From the NCBI GenBank assembly GCA_002721895.1, contig PBLV01000006.1, positions 1-64,000 on the forward strand: a stretch of DNA of 64,000 nt. Direction: 5' to 3'. This document shows positions 7,715 through 19,967 of the stretch, in pieces (the stretch's first letter is position 1; the number at the start of each line of letters is the position of its first letter). Source of the DNA: Verrucomicrobiales bacterium. GTDB taxonomy: Bacteria > Verrucomicrobiota > Verrucomicrobiae > Limisphaerales > UBA1100. Under the pieces are notes generated by a model that was not told the DNA's origin, did not search any database, and was given only the letters and a program-made list of their open reading frames with translations. The position numbers were made by a program, and so were the translations under genes.

Positions 7715-10369
7715 CTACTTTTCTGATTCCCCTTCTTCACTTGCGGCCCCCTCTTCTTCGCCGGCGGATTCCTCCTTGGTGGCGGAGATTACGGGGGCGA
7801 TGTCTTGGAGGCGGTCGCCGGAGTCGAGGCGGACGATGCGGACGCCTTGGGTGTTGCGGCCGGCTTCGCGGATACCCTTGACGGCGGTGCGGACCATTTG
7901 GCCGCCGACGGTGATGATCATGATCTCGTCGTCGTCGTGGACAGTGAGGGCTCCGACGACCTTGCCGGTTTTCTTGGTCGTCTTCATGGTGATGATGCCC
8001 TTACCGCCGCGGGACTGGACGCGGTATTCGCCGAAGTCGGTGCGTTTGCCGATGCCGTTTTCGCCGGCGACCAGCAGGGTGGCGTCCTCGACGGTGATGG
8101 CCAGCGCGATGACGTGGTCGTCCTCCATGAGGTTGATGCCGCGCACGCCGGCAGCCGAGCGGCCCATCACGCGGACGTCTTCCTCGTGAAACCGGATGCT
8201 CTTGCCTTTGGCGGTGATGAGGACGACGTCATTCTGGCCGGTGGTGAACCGTGCCTCGATTAGCAGGTCGCCCGGGACGATCTTGATGGCGATGATGCCG
8301 CCGCGTCGGACGTTGGCAAAGTCGCTGAGGGCGGTCTTTTTAACCTTGCCCGCTCGCGTGGCGAAAAAGATGAAGCTGTCCTGCTGCCAGGTGACATCCT
8401 CCTTGTTGGGGCCATAGACGGCTTTTACGCGGATGATGTCGGCGATTTTTTCGCCGTGCTTGAGCTCGAGCAAGTTCGCGATGCTGCGGCCCTTGGAGGC
8501 GCGGCCCATGTCGGGAATCTCGTGGACGCGCTCGATGTACACGCGGCCGGTGTTGGTGAAGAACATCAGATAGTCGTGCGTGCTGGCGGCGAAGAGGTGC
8601 TCGATGAAGTCCCCCTGTTCCTTTTCGCTCTGGGCCTTGCGCGTGGCCATGCCAATGACGCCCTTGCCGCCGCGGCGCTGGGCGCGGTAGGCGCTGATGT
8701 TGGTGCGCTTGATGAGGCCGTTGTGGGTGAGGGTGATGATGACGGGCTCGTTGGCAATGAGGTCCTCGATGGACATCTCGCCTTCGTCGGGGGCCAGCTC
8801 GGTGCGGCGCGGGGTGGCGTGCTTCTCTTTAATGACGGCTAGCTCGTCCTTGATGATGTCGAGCACGCGCTGTTCCTTGGCAAGGATGTCGAGCAGGTCT
8901 TTGATGCGCTCGATGAGTTCCTTGTACTCGGCCTTCACCTTGTCCTGTTCGAGGCCGGTGAGTTGATAGAGACGCAGGTCAAGAATGGCGTCGGCCTGTT
9001 GCTCGCTGAACTCGTAGCGGCCATTTTTCAATCGCGCCTCGTCGCGGATAAGGATGCCGATTTTTTTAATGGCAGCCTTGGTGAAGTCGAAGGCAAGCAG
9101 TTTGACCTTGGCCTCATCACGATTGGCGGACTGGCGAATGATGCGGATGAACTCGTCGAGCTTGCTTAGCGCAATGAGATAGCCCTCCAGCGTCTCGGCG
9201 CGGCGCTCGGCTTTTTCCAGCTCAAAGCGCGTGCGGCGCACGACAACCTCGCGCCGGTGCTCGATGTAACAGTTGATTAACTCCTTGAGGCCCAACACCT
9301 TGGGCCGGCCGTGGTCGATGGCCAGCATGTTGGCGGAGAAGCTGGTCTCAAGCGAGGTGTGCTTGTAGAGGTTGTTGACGACGACCTTGGGGACGGCATC
9401 GCGCTTGAGCTCGATGACGACGCGGGTGTTCTCGTCGGACTCATCGCGCACGGCGGTGATCTCGGAGAGAATGCGCTCGTTGGCCAGCTCGGCGATGCGG
9501 CTGACGAGCGTGGCGCGGTTGACGTTGAAGGGAATCTCAGTGACGACAATCTGCTGCTTGCCGCCGCGCACTTCCTCGACGCCCAGCTTGCCGCGAACCT
9601 TTACGGAGCCCTTGCCGGTTTTAAAATACTGCTCGATGGGCGCGAGACCACAGACGGCGCAGCCGGTGGGGAAGTCGGGGCCCTTCACGTGCTTCATCAA
9701 CTGCTTGAGCGTGATGTCAGGCTTGTCGATGGTGGCAAAGATGCCGTCGATGACCTCGCCGAGGTTGTGTGGCGGAATGTTGGTGGCCATCCCGACGGCG
9801 ATGCCGGTGCCGCCATTAACGAGGAGATTGGGAAAGGCGGCAGGGAAGACGGTGGGCTCGGTGAGGCGTTCGTCGTAGTTGGGGACGAAGTCGACGGTGT
9901 CGCGCTCCATGTCGTCCATGAGCGCCGCGCCGAGGTGCGTGAGGCGGGCCTCGGTGTAGCGCATGGCGGCGGGGGGATCGCCCTCCACGCTGCCGAAGTT
10001 GCCCTGACCATCGACGAGTGTCTCGCGCATGGACCACGGCTGCGCCATGTTGACGAGCGTGGGGTAGATGACGGCCTCGCCGTGCGGATGGTAGTTGCCG
10101 CTGGTGTCGCCGCAGATCTTGGCGCACTTGAAGTGCTTGCGGCCGGGGTAGAGCGACAGCTCGCTCATGGCGTAGAGGATGCGGCGCTGGCTGGGCTTCA
10201 GGCCGTCGCGCGCGTCGGGCAGCGCGCGGGAAATGATGACGGACATCGAGTAGTCGAGGAACGAGTTCTTGATCTCGTCCGCGACGTTGATGCTTTCGAT
10301 TTTTTCGTTGGCCGCGAACAGCGGCGTCGTCTCAACGGGTAAATCTTCGGAGCCCTTTTTCTTTGCCAT
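7715..10369 (-). CDS. gyrA: DNA gyrase subunit A
   Basis: GyrA (884 aa) is the breakage-reunion subunit of gyrase, which adds negative supercoils. The start MAKKKGSEDLP and the block SMSVIISRALPDARDGLKP are typical. The catalytic tyrosine is Tyr138 in PAAMRYTEARL, and the wrapping-domain GyrA-box is QRRGGKG. The quinolone-determining region reads HPHGEAVIYP, so the positions matching E. coli Ser83 and Asp87 are Ala99 and Pro103. A long acidic tail (GEEEGAASEEGESEK) ends the protein. It lies 15 bp downstream of gyrB on the same strand, so the pair is probably one operon; the stop converges on the methyltransferase gene 23 bp away. Confidence 0.98.
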   Translation of the reverse strand: MAKKKGSEDLPVETTPLFAANEKIESINVADEIKNSFLDYSMSVIISRALPDARDGLKPSQRRILYAMSELSLYPGRKHFKCAKICGDTSGNYHPHGEAVIYPTLVNMAQPWSMRETLVDGQGNFGSVEGDPPAAMRYTEARLTHLGAALMDDMERDTVDFVPNYDERLTEPTVFPAAFPNLLVNGGTGIAVGMATNIPPHNLGEVIDGIFATIDKPDITLKQLMKHVKGPDFPTGCAVCGLAPIEQYFKTGKGSVKVRGKLGVEEVRGGKQQIVVTEIPFNVNRATLVSRIAELANERILSEITAVRDESDENTRVVIELKRDAVPKVVVNNLYKHTSLETSFSANMLAIDHGRPKVLGLKELINCYIEHRREVVVRRTRFELEKAERRAETLEGYLIALSKLDEFIRIIRQSANRDEAKVKLLAFDFTKAAIKKIGILIRDEARLKNGRYEFSEQQADAILDLRLYQLTGLEQDKVKAEYKELIERIKDLLDILAKEQRVLDIIKDELAVIKEKHATPRRTELAPDEGEMSIEDLIANEPVIITLTHNGLIKRTNISAYRAQRRGGKGVIGMATRKAQSEKEQGDFIEHLFAASTHDYLMFFTNTGRVYIERVHEIPDMGRASKGRSIANLLELKHGEKIADIIRVKAVYGPNKEDVTWQQDSFIFFATRAGKVKKTALSDFANVRRGGIIAIKIVPGDLLIEARFTTGQNDVVLITAKGKSIRFHEEDVRVMGRSAAGVRGINLMEDDHVIALAITVEDATLLVAGENGIGKRTDFGEYRVQSRGGKGIITMKTTKKTGKVVGALTVHDDDEIMIITVGGQMVRTAVKGIREAGRNTQGVRIVRLDSGDRLQDIAPVISATKEESAGEEEGAASEEGESEK

Positions 10370-10384
10370 GGATGCGTGGGGAAA

Positions 10385-13105
<2,721 letters not shown>

Positions 13106-13132
13106 TAAAAAAACGCCCGCGGTATCGCGGAC
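13106..13132 (-). terminator. intrinsic terminator of the sigma/anti-sigma operon
   Basis: On the minus strand an 8-bp stem (CGTCCGCG pairing with CGCGGGCG, one G-T pair) with a 4-nt loop is followed by seven T residues. It lies just after the anti-sigma gene, in the expected place for a rho-independent terminator. Confidence 0.85.
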
Positions 13133-13155
13133 GCTTGAAAATGAGGCCTTTTGGC

Positions 13156-13764
13156 CTAACGCTCCGGGTTCTCGATGGACGGGATGGTCCGCTCGTTGAG
13201 GCTCGGCTGCAGGTTCGGATTGCCGTCGGACGGCAGGCTCAGCACGTTCACGTCCTCCGCAGGCACTTCACTCTCGCCGTTGCCGTTGGGTTCCGTGAAG
13301 GCCGCTGGCGCCGAGCGCAGCATTGCGGGAGGCGCGGGCGGATTGACTGTCGGCGGCGCTACCGTACCACCCTCGGGCTGAGGGAGTTGCGGTTCGCTGG
13401 CCGGCGTTCCCACCGTCGCGATCATCACCACAATGGCTGCCAGCCCGCCCACCGGCACCAGCCATTGGCGGCACCATTCCATCCAGGGCGAGGGCTCCAC
13501 GGCCGCGGGTTCCACGACCTCTTCCACCTCGATTTGGCTGGCGATTTGGCTCCAGAAAAACTCGCGGGAATCCTCCATGGCCACCGGCAGTTCGCCGGCC
13601 CGCAGCGCCACCTTCACGGCGCCCAGCTCCTCGGCCAGCTCGCGGGCGGCCGGATTGGCCTCCACCCAGTCCGCCACGCGGGCGGCCTCATGGGTCGGAA
13701 GTTCGCCGTCCAGCCAAGCCTGTAACTTCAATCTCTCCTCGTTATCCATTGCCTCAATGTCCAT
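13156..13764 (-). CDS. putative anti-sigma factor, single membrane segment
   Basis: A 202-aa protein (a second start, MDNEERLKLQ, lies five codons in). The N-terminal 60 residues (LQAWLDGELPTHEAARVADW, NPAARELAEELGAVKVAL) look like the helical anti-sigma domain of PVC and other bacteria, though the HxxxCxxC zinc motif is absent. A membrane segment follows (VPVGGLAAIVVMIATVG, about residues 104-120), then a proline-rich tail. The gene begins 5 bp after the stop of an ECF sigma factor, the usual order for a sigma and its membrane-bound inhibitor. The role is inferred from this position and layout. Confidence 0.75.
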   Translation of the reverse strand: MDIEAMDNEERLKLQAWLDGELPTHEAARVADWVEANPAARELAEELGAVKVALRAGELPVAMEDSREFFWSQIASQIEVEEVVEPAAVEPSPWMEWCRQWLVPVGGLAAIVVMIATVGTPASEPQLPQPEGGTVAPPTVNPPAPPAMLRSAPAAFTEPNGNGESEVPAEDVNVLSLPSDGNPNLQPSLNERTIPSIENPER

Positions 13765-13769
13765 ATGAC

Positions 13770-14369
13770 TTATCTCTGCCGTTCTTTCTTCAAAGAAATT
13801 AACAAGTTGCCCAGACGCCGTCTGGCATAAAACAAACGGCTCATCACCGTGCCGATGGAGCAGTGCATCGCCTTGGCGATTTCCTTGTACTCCAGCCCTT
13901 CAAACTCGTGCAGCAACAGCACCGTGCGATGCTCGTAGCTCAGCTTTTCCATCGCCCGGTCGATCTCCGCGCGCAGTTCCTCGCGCTCCATCCGCTCGGT
14001 CGGGTTGAACGTCTCCACTGGCATTCTTCTTTCAATGCCGCCAGCTTCCTCCTCAATCTGCTCCAGCGAGTCCGTTGCCTGCCGTTTGCGTTTTCGCAAG
14101 AAATCCAAGCACAGATTGATGACAATCCGCGTCATCCAAGTGGTGAAGCTTGCGTCGCGCTTGAATTGTTTGAGCCGTTGCCAGCCTTTTACCCACGCTT
14201 CTTGCGAAAGATCCAGTGCCTCATCCTCATTGCGTAGCATACTAAACGCGCGGGCATATATCTTGTCCCGGTGACGAAACACGAGTTCCTCATACGCTTC
14301 CGCCCGCCCGCGCTGTGAGGCGCGAACCAACTCGTCGTCACTGGCATTCTTGATGTCCAAGCGGGGCAT
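13770..14369 (-). CDS. RNA polymerase ECF-type sigma factor
   Basis: A 199-aa sigma-70-family factor with region 2 (AYEELVFRHRDKIYARAFSM, LRNEDEALDLSQEAWVKGW) and region 4 (LSYEHRTVLLLHEFEGLEYK, EIAKAMHCSIGTVMSRLFYA) and no sigma 1.1 or 3 regions, as in ECF (RpoE-like) factors. It directs RNA polymerase to a small regulon, probably in response to an envelope signal given the anti-sigma gene that follows at once. The regulon and the signal cannot be read from this window. A terminator closes the two-gene unit at 13106-13132. Confidence 0.92.
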   Translation of the reverse strand: MPRLDIKNASDDELVRASQRGRAEAYEELVFRHRDKIYARAFSMLRNEDEALDLSQEAWVKGWQRLKQFKRDASFTTWMTRIVINLCLDFLRKRKRQATDSLEQIEEEAGGIERRMPVETFNPTERMEREELRAEIDRAMEKLSYEHRTVLLLHEFEGLEYKEIAKAMHCSIGTVMSRLFYARRRLGNLLISLKKERQR

Positions 14370-14411
14370 GATTCCGACGGGGGTCGCTCGCCCGATATTC
14401 GCCTGAACCGG

Positions 14412-15077
14412 TCACTTAATCAACCGTCCTTTTGTTGAGGGAATCTTGCCGGTGATTCGAGGGTCGCGTTGGCAGGCGAAATCAATCGCCTTAGCAAACG
14501 CCTTGAACAGGCCCTCCACCACATGATGGGGCTCTTGCCCATACAGTAGTTCTAGGTGCAAATTGCACCGCGCCTCGTTGGTGAACCCTTGGAAAAACTC
14601 ACGCGCCAAACCAAACCGAAACGCACTTGACATGTCCTGCGCTCGCTCCGCCTTCAGGACACGGAATCCAAGTTTGTCCATCCCACGCCAAACCAAGTAG
14701 GGCCGGCCACTGAAGTCCAGCACACAACGCGTCAGTGTCTCGTCCATCGGCACATGTGCGTCGCCCCAAAGTGGATTGCGCGGGTCGAATCCCGTCCCGT
14801 ATCGCCGAATGCCTTTCTTCTCTCCCAGCGCGCTGTAAAACGCCTGCCCCAGCACCAGCCCACAATCCTCCACTGTGTGGTGTGCATCCACTTCAAGGTC
14901 GCCGGTGCACCGAACCCGCAGATCGCAAACAGAGTGCCGAGCAAACAAGTCCAGCATATGATCCAAAAACGCCACGCCCGTCGACACGTCTGCCTTCCCC
15001 TTTCCGTCAATATTCAGACGGAGGTCGATAGCCGTCTCGCCCGTCTCGCGTTTGATTTGCGCCTTTCGTTGTTTCAT
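14412..15077 (-). CDS. hisB: imidazoleglycerol-phosphate dehydratase
   Basis: A 221-aa single-domain HisB that dehydrates imidazole glycerol phosphate in histidine synthesis. The manganese-binding histidine motifs are FLDHMLDLFARH, DAHHTVEDCG and EPHHVVEGLFKAFA. The start is ATG 15077 (MKQRKAQIKRETGETAI); the frame is open to 15125, but those extra codons overlap the 3' end of trxB and are not family-like. There is no HisB-N phosphatase fusion. The gene begins 13 bp after trxB on the same strand, so trxB and hisB are likely cotranscribed, while hisH is 13 kb away. Confidence 0.95.
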   Translation of the reverse strand: MKQRKAQIKRETGETAIDLRLNIDGKGKADVSTGVAFLDHMLDLFARHSVCDLRVRCTGDLEVDAHHTVEDCGLVLGQAFYSALGEKKGIRRYGTGFDPRNPLWGDAHVPMDETLTRCVLDFSGRPYLVWRGMDKLGFRVLKAERAQDMSSAFRFGLAREFFQGFTNEARCNLHLELLYGQEPHHVVEGLFKAFAKAIDFACQRDPRITGKIPSTKGRLIK

Positions 15078-15090
15078 TTGCGCAGCTGCA

Positions 15091-16032
15091 TTACTCTGAT
15101 GCCGCCAAATACCGTTCTGTGTCAATCGCGGCCGCGCACCCCATCCCGGCTGCTGTCACGGCCTGCCGGTATACGTTGTCCGAGCAGTCACCCGCCACAA
15201 ACACTCCCTCCACATTGGTGCGAGAGCCACTCGTTCGAGTTACATACCCCGCCTCATCCATGTCAATCTGTCCCTTGAATATTTGCGTGTTCGGAACATG
15301 CCCGATGGCCACAAAGACACCCGCACAATCAATCACGGTTTCTTCATTTGTCTTGATGTTTTTAACGCGAATGCCGGTCACCTTGTCCTGCGTCACATCC
15401 AGAATCTCCACGACTACCGAGTCCCAGACCGGAATAATCTTTTCGTTGCCCAAAGCTCGTTCCGCCATGATTTTGGAAGCTCTCAGTTCATCGCGCCGAT
15501 GAATCAGGTATACCTTCGAAGCAAACCGCGTCAAATAAGTCGCCTCTTCACAGGCAGAATCTCCTCCGCCAACCACAACCAGCGGTTGATCCCTAAACAT
15601 GGGTAGTGCCCCGTCACACGTCGCACAATAAGTTACTCCCTTTTTGTCGAGCTTCTCCTCGCTTTCAAGCCCCAAGTGCCGGTGCCCTGCCCCACTGGCG
15701 ATGATCACCGTTTTTGCCAAAACCTCATTTCCATCCACTGTCAGCTTGAATGGGCGACTTGAAAGATCAACGGCCTCAACCATACTCCCAAACAGAACCC
15801 TGGCCCCAAACCGTTCCGCTTGCGATTGCATCTGGATCATAAGTTCGGTCCCATCCACTCCCTCGGCAAATCCAGGATAATTCTCCACAATCGAAGTTGT
15901 TGTCAGAAGCCCCCCTGGCATTTCTCCTGTGTAGATTATCGGCGCCAAGTTTGCCCGGGCCGTGTAAATCGCTGCCGCATAACCTGCACATCCCGAGCCA
16001 ATGATTACCACATTCTCAATCTCGTCTGGCAT
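15091..16032 (-). CDS. trxB: thioredoxin-disulfide reductase
   Basis: TrxB (313 aa) uses NADPH and FAD to reduce thioredoxin. The redox site is CATC (VTYCATCDGALP), the NADPH motif VVVGGGDSACEEA, and the FAD-binding C-terminal block VEGVFVAGDCSDNVYRQAV. The first FAD loop reads GSGCAGYAAAIY, with Cys where most family members have Pro. The start is ATG 16032 (MPDEIENVVIIGSG); the frame stays open upstream with no family-like sequence. It lies 104 bp after smc and 13 bp before hisB on the same strand. Confidence 0.95.
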   Translation of the reverse strand: MPDEIENVVIIGSGCAGYAAAIYTARANLAPIIYTGEMPGGLLTTTSIVENYPGFAEGVDGTELMIQMQSQAERFGARVLFGSMVEAVDLSSRPFKLTVDGNEVLAKTVIIASGAGHRHLGLESEEKLDKKGVTYCATCDGALPMFRDQPLVVVGGGDSACEEATYLTRFASKVYLIHRRDELRASKIMAERALGNEKIIPVWDSVVVEILDVTQDKVTGIRVKNIKTNEETVIDCAGVFVAIGHVPNTQIFKGQIDMDEAGYVTRTSGSRTNVEGVFVAGDCSDNVYRQAVTAAGMGCAAAIDTERYLAASE

Positions 16033-16136
16033 AGGCGGGGAACGTACTGACGGAACGGGTTCAACGCAAGGACTGAGGAAGGCAGTCCCTGGACCATCAA
16101 TCAAGGTCAAAGCCCGGGGAAAATATGAATTGAGGC

Positions 16137-19100
16137 TTATTTAGCCAAAAAAATTTCCTCTTCCTTAGGCTTGTCCACTGAGTCCACTTTTGTGTCACCG
16201 CGATTGCGCGCGTCGCTAAATTTCACGCTTACAATTCGGCTGACACCGCGTTCCTGCATGGTCACGCCGTAGAGCGCGTCGGCTTCACTGATGGTGCGCT
16301 TGTTGTGGGTGATGATGAGGAATTGCGAGTGCTTGAGAAAGCTCTTCAGCTTGGCGAGAAAACGGTCGATGTTGGAGTCGTCCAGCGGCGCGTCCAGTTC
16401 GTCGAGGACGCAGAAGGGGCTGGGCTGCACTTGATAGATGGAAAAGAGCAGTGCCACCGCGGTCATCGTCTGCTGGCCGCCGGAGAGGAGCGAGTTCTTT
16501 TTCAATTGCGTGCCGGGCGGGCGGGCCATGATCTCCACCCCGCTCTCGAGCACGTCGTCGCTCTCGGTCAAAATTAGGTCCGCCTTGCCGCCGCCAAAGA
16601 GGTCGGGGAAGTTGGCCTGGAAGTTCGTGCGGATCTTCTCGAAGGTCTCCTTGAACATCTCACGCGACTGCCGGTTGATGCGGTGGATCACCTCCATCAA
16701 CTCCTGCTTCGCATTCACCAAGTCCTCGTGCTGCGCGGTCAGGAACTTGTGCCGTTCCTCCACCTCCTCGTATTCGTCGATCGCCACGAGGTTCACCGGC
16801 CCCATGCCGTCGATCTTCTCCTGCAACTCCTCCACGCGCCCGCGCACCGCGTCCCAGTCGGTCGAGCCGCCGCCCGCGGCCATCTCGTCGGGCGTCAACG
16901 TCTCGACACTCGCCCGGCCGTTGTCGGTGATGGTGATGGTGATGCACTCGCCACGCACCTCGCGCAGATTTACGTCATACTTCTGCTGGATGCGCTCGAT
17001 TAAATTCTCCTGTGCCATCTGCTTCTGCGCCAGATCCACATCCAGCTCGCGCTTCTGCTCCTGGAAATCCGCCAGCGAATTCCGCCGGTCGGCCAGCGCG
17101 AGATCGCGCGATTCCGTCTCCGCCGCCGCCTCGTTGCGCCGATCCACCAACGCCGCGGCCTCCTGGCTCACCACCTCGCGCTCGCCGCGCAGCCGCTCAA
17201 TCTCCCGGCGAGACTCCGCGTCCTCCGCCTCATACTGCACCTTGCGGCTGGCGCAGTCATCCAGTGTCTGCTGCGCGCGCTCCAGCGTGTTACGCAATTC
17301 CTCCAGTCGCGCGCTGATGGGCTCGCGCCTATCCAGCAGTGCCGTTTCCCGCTGCTCCGCATTGGCCCGCTCCACCTTCGCCTCGGTTAAATTCTCGTTG
17401 GCCGCCTCGCGTGATTCGCGCAGCCGTTCAATCGCCGCCGCGTGCCCGTCCAGCCGGCCGGACAATTCCCGTTCACGATCCTCCAGCCCGTGGATGCGCC
17501 CGCTCAATTCCTGCCCCTTCACCCGCGCCTGCTCGTCCTGTTCCGCCAGGCTGTTCACCTCAAAAACCACCGCCTGGATTTTCTGTGACAAATCCTCGCG
17601 CGACTTCCGCAGCGCGTTGAATTCCCCCTGCCGCGTCGCCACCGCCACCTCGCGCGTGCTCAGCTCGCTGCGCGCGTTCTGCAGGCTCGCCTGCAAATCT
17701 GTCTGCTCCGCCAACAGCGCGCCCTTGCGCCGGCTCACCTCGCCCACACGCGGCTCCAGTTCGCCTAACGTGGTGTCCAGTTCCACAATCTCGTTGCGCC
17801 GGCCAAGCAGCGAGTCCGCCCCGTTTCCATTTTGCCGCCCGCCGGTGTACACGCCGCGATGATCGAGCGTCTCGCCCGCCAGCGTCACAAAGTCGTACTT
17901 GCCCGCCGCACCGCGCCACGCCTCAGTCGCCCGCGACAGATCGTCCACGATGAACGTCCGTTCCAGTAGCGCCTTGGCCAGCGGCGAAAACCGGTCGTCC
18001 ACCCGCACCACCGACAGCGCCGGCCGCGCGCCCGCCGGTACGCTGTCCGGTGTAAAATGCCCATTGCGCTGCGTGATCAAGTCCAGCGCCGCGATGCTTG
18101 CCCGGCCCTCCTCGCGCTCGCTCAGCCCGCTTAAAATCTCCCGCGCCGCCTCAGGATGTTCCATCAGCACGAGTTGCAGGTTGCTGCCCAGTGCCGCCTC
18201 CACCGCTTTAACATAGGGCGCGTCCACTTCGATCTTGTCCGCCAGCGAACCCATCGCCGCCTCGCACTGTGTCAGCACCGCCTGCGCGCCCGCGCCGTAG
18301 CCTTCCTTCGTCATCACCAGTTGCTGCAACACCTCGCGCCGTGACTTGTGCTCCGCCTGCTGCTGCACCAGTTCATCCAGCTCGTTCTCCACCGCGCCGA
18401 GGTCGCCGCCGATCGTCTGCAGCCGCGCCTGCCGCTCCTCCACCGTGCCGCGGTGCGTCTCCACACTCAGCCGGTCCGTCGCCACCGATTCCTCAAATTC
18501 CGACAACCGCCCCTCCAGTTGCCCGCGCTCTTCCTCCAGTTGAATTTTTTCGGAAGACAACTTCTCCAGTCGCACCGCGTTCCCGCGCTTCTGCAACTCC
18601 AGCGCGTTGAACTCCTCGCGCGCCGTCGACAACTCGCCCGCCAGTTCTTCCGACTCCGTCCGCGCCGTGGCGTGCTGTTCCTGCCGCTCGCGCAAAACCG
18701 TGTCCACCCGCTCCAGCGCCGCCTGCCGCTGCGCCTCGCCGTCGCGCGCCGCCTGCAGTGTGGCCGCGAAATCCGCCAGCGCACCGTTCACCTCCGCCAG
18801 CTCCGCATCCGCCACCGCGCGGCGCTCGTTCGCCTGCTCGATGTCGCGCTCCGCTGACGCCCGCAGGCCCGCGATCTCCCCGAAGCGTTCCTGGTTAAAC
18901 TGCAGCCGGTTCTCGTGCCGGTCCACCTGCCCCTTCAGTTCCAGCCCGCGCTGCTGCGCCTCACTCACCTCGCGGTCCAGTTCCGACAACCGCGCGCGCA
19001 TCGCCTTGAGCGCCTCCTCCTCCTCGAGGATGCCGCCCGAGTGCCCCGCGATCTCCTCGCGCAACTCCTCCAGCCGCCCGCGCAAACTCCCCAGCTCCGA

Positions 19101-19841
19101 CTCCGCCAAGTCAAACTCATACCGCGCCAGTTGCGTGTCCAGGTGCTTCAGCTCGTCCATCAGCTTCTGGTAACGCCGCGCCTTGCCCGCCTGCCGCTGC
19201 AGCGAGCCTATTTGACGCTTCACCTCGCGGATCAAGTCCTCAAGCCGCGTCAGGTTCTGCTCCGTGTAATCCAGCTTGCGCAGTGCCTCCTTCTTCTGCT
19301 GTTTAAACTTGGTGATGCCCGCCGCCTCCTCGAAGATCACCCGCCGCTCCTGCGCCGAGCTGTTGATGATGCGCGTGATCTGCCCCTGCGCCATGATCGA
19401 GTAGCTCGCCTGCCCCACGCCCGTGCCCAGGAAAAGCTGCCGCACATCACGCAGTCGGCACGGCGTGTTGTTTAAAAAATACTCGCTGCCCCCGTCGCGA
19501 AACACCCGCCGCGTGATCGTCACCTCCGAGTACGCCAGGTCCACGCCCGCCGCCTTGAGGCTCTCCTCATCCACGTCGCCGATCGTCAGCGACACCTCCG
19601 CCATCGCCAGCGGCTTGCGGCTGCGCGCGCCTTCCGTGCCGGAGAAAATCACGTCCGCCATCTCGCCGCCGCGCAACGCCTTTGCCGACTGCTCGCCCAG
19701 CACCCAGCGCACCGCGTCGGAAATGTTGGACTTGCCGCAGCCGTTGGGCCCCACGATCGCCGTGATGCCCGGCTCAAAGTTCAGCGAAGTCTTGTCCGCA
19801 AACGACTTAAACCCAACCGCTTTCAGGTTCTTCAAATACAT
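16137..19841 (-). CDS. smc: chromosome segregation protein SMC
   Basis: SMC (1234 aa) organises and segregates the chromosome as a dimer with ScpAB. The N-terminal ATPase half has the Walker A AIVGPNGCGKSNISDAVRWV; the C-terminal half has the ABC signature LSGGQQTMTAVALL and Walker B FCVLDELDAPLDDSNI. Two long coiled-coil arms rich in Glu, Arg and Gln flank a hinge around residues 510-660. The signature LSGGQQ differs from the more usual LSGGEK. The start is ATG 19841, with an AAAGGAGG ribosome site just before it; an upstream in-frame start is weaker. A good promoter precedes it at 19915-19943. Confidence 0.97.
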   Translation of the reverse strand: MYLKNLKAVGFKSFADKTSLNFEPGITAIVGPNGCGKSNISDAVRWVLGEQSAKALRGGEMADVIFSGTEGARSRKPLAMAEVSLTIGDVDEESLKAAGVDLAYSEVTITRRVFRDGGSEYFLNNTPCRLRDVRQLFLGTGVGQASYSIMAQGQITRIINSSAQERRVIFEEAAGITKFKQQKKEALRKLDYTEQNLTRLEDLIREVKRQIGSLQRQAGKARRYQKLMDELKHLDTQLARYEFDLAESELGSLRGRLEELREEIAGHSGGILEEEEALKAMRARLSELDREVSEAQQRGLELKGQVDRHENRLQFNQERFGEIAGLRASAERDIEQANERRAVADAELAEVNGALADFAATLQAARDGEAQRQAALERVDTVLRERQEQHATARTESEELAGELSTAREEFNALELQKRGNAVRLEKLSSEKIQLEEERGQLEGRLSEFEESVATDRLSVETHRGTVEERQARLQTIGGDLGAVENELDELVQQQAEHKSRREVLQQLVMTKEGYGAGAQAVLTQCEAAMGSLADKIEVDAPYVKAVEAALGSNLQLVLMEHPEAAREILSGLSEREEGRASIAALDLITQRNGHFTPDSVPAGARPALSVVRVDDRFSPLAKALLERTFIVDDLSRATEAWRGAAGKYDFVTLAGETLDHRGVYTGGRQNGNGADSLLGRRNEIVELDTTLGELEPRVGEVSRRKGALLAEQTDLQASLQNARSELSTREVAVATRQGEFNALRKSREDLSQKIQAVVFEVNSLAEQDEQARVKGQELSGRIHGLEDRERELSGRLDGHAAAIERLRESREAANENLTEAKVERANAEQRETALLDRREPISARLEELRNTLERAQQTLDDCASRKVQYEAEDAESRREIERLRGEREVVSQEAAALVDRRNEAAAETESRDLALADRRNSLADFQEQKRELDVDLAQKQMAQENLIERIQQKYDVNLREVRGECITITITDNGRASVETLTPDEMAAGGGSTDWDAVRGRVEELQEKIDGMGPVNLVAIDEYEEVEERHKFLTAQHEDLVNAKQELMEVIHRINRQSREMFKETFEKIRTNFQANFPDLFGGGKADLILTESDDVLESGVEIMARPPGTQLKKNSLLSGGQQTMTAVALLFSIYQVQPSPFCVLDELDAPLDDSNIDRFLAKLKSFLKHSQFLIITHNKRTISEADALYGVTMQERGVSRIVSVKFSDARNRGDTKVDSVDKPKEEEIFLAK

Positions 19842-19914
19842 GCGGCCTCCTTTTGCCCCCACATCTGGGGTACTGTAAAGTCAAAACACACAATATGGCG
19901 TGCTGCTGGATAAG

Positions 19915-19943
19915 ATGATATACACACCCTGTTCGTGGGTCAA
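19915..19943 (-). promoter_or_regulatory. sigma-70-like promoter of smc
   Basis: On the minus strand TTGACC (19938-19943) and TATCAT (19915-19920) are separated by exactly 17 bp, each with five of six consensus matches. It lies about 75 bp upstream of the smc start. Confidence 0.7.
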
Positions 19944-19967
19944 TCCTGTATCCTTGGAAATCGCCCT

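Noticed and set aside
16305..19878. long plus-strand frames opposite smc (up to 474 codons)
   Set aside because: They are shadows of a GC-rich coiled-coil gene; the minus-strand SMC motifs are decisive.
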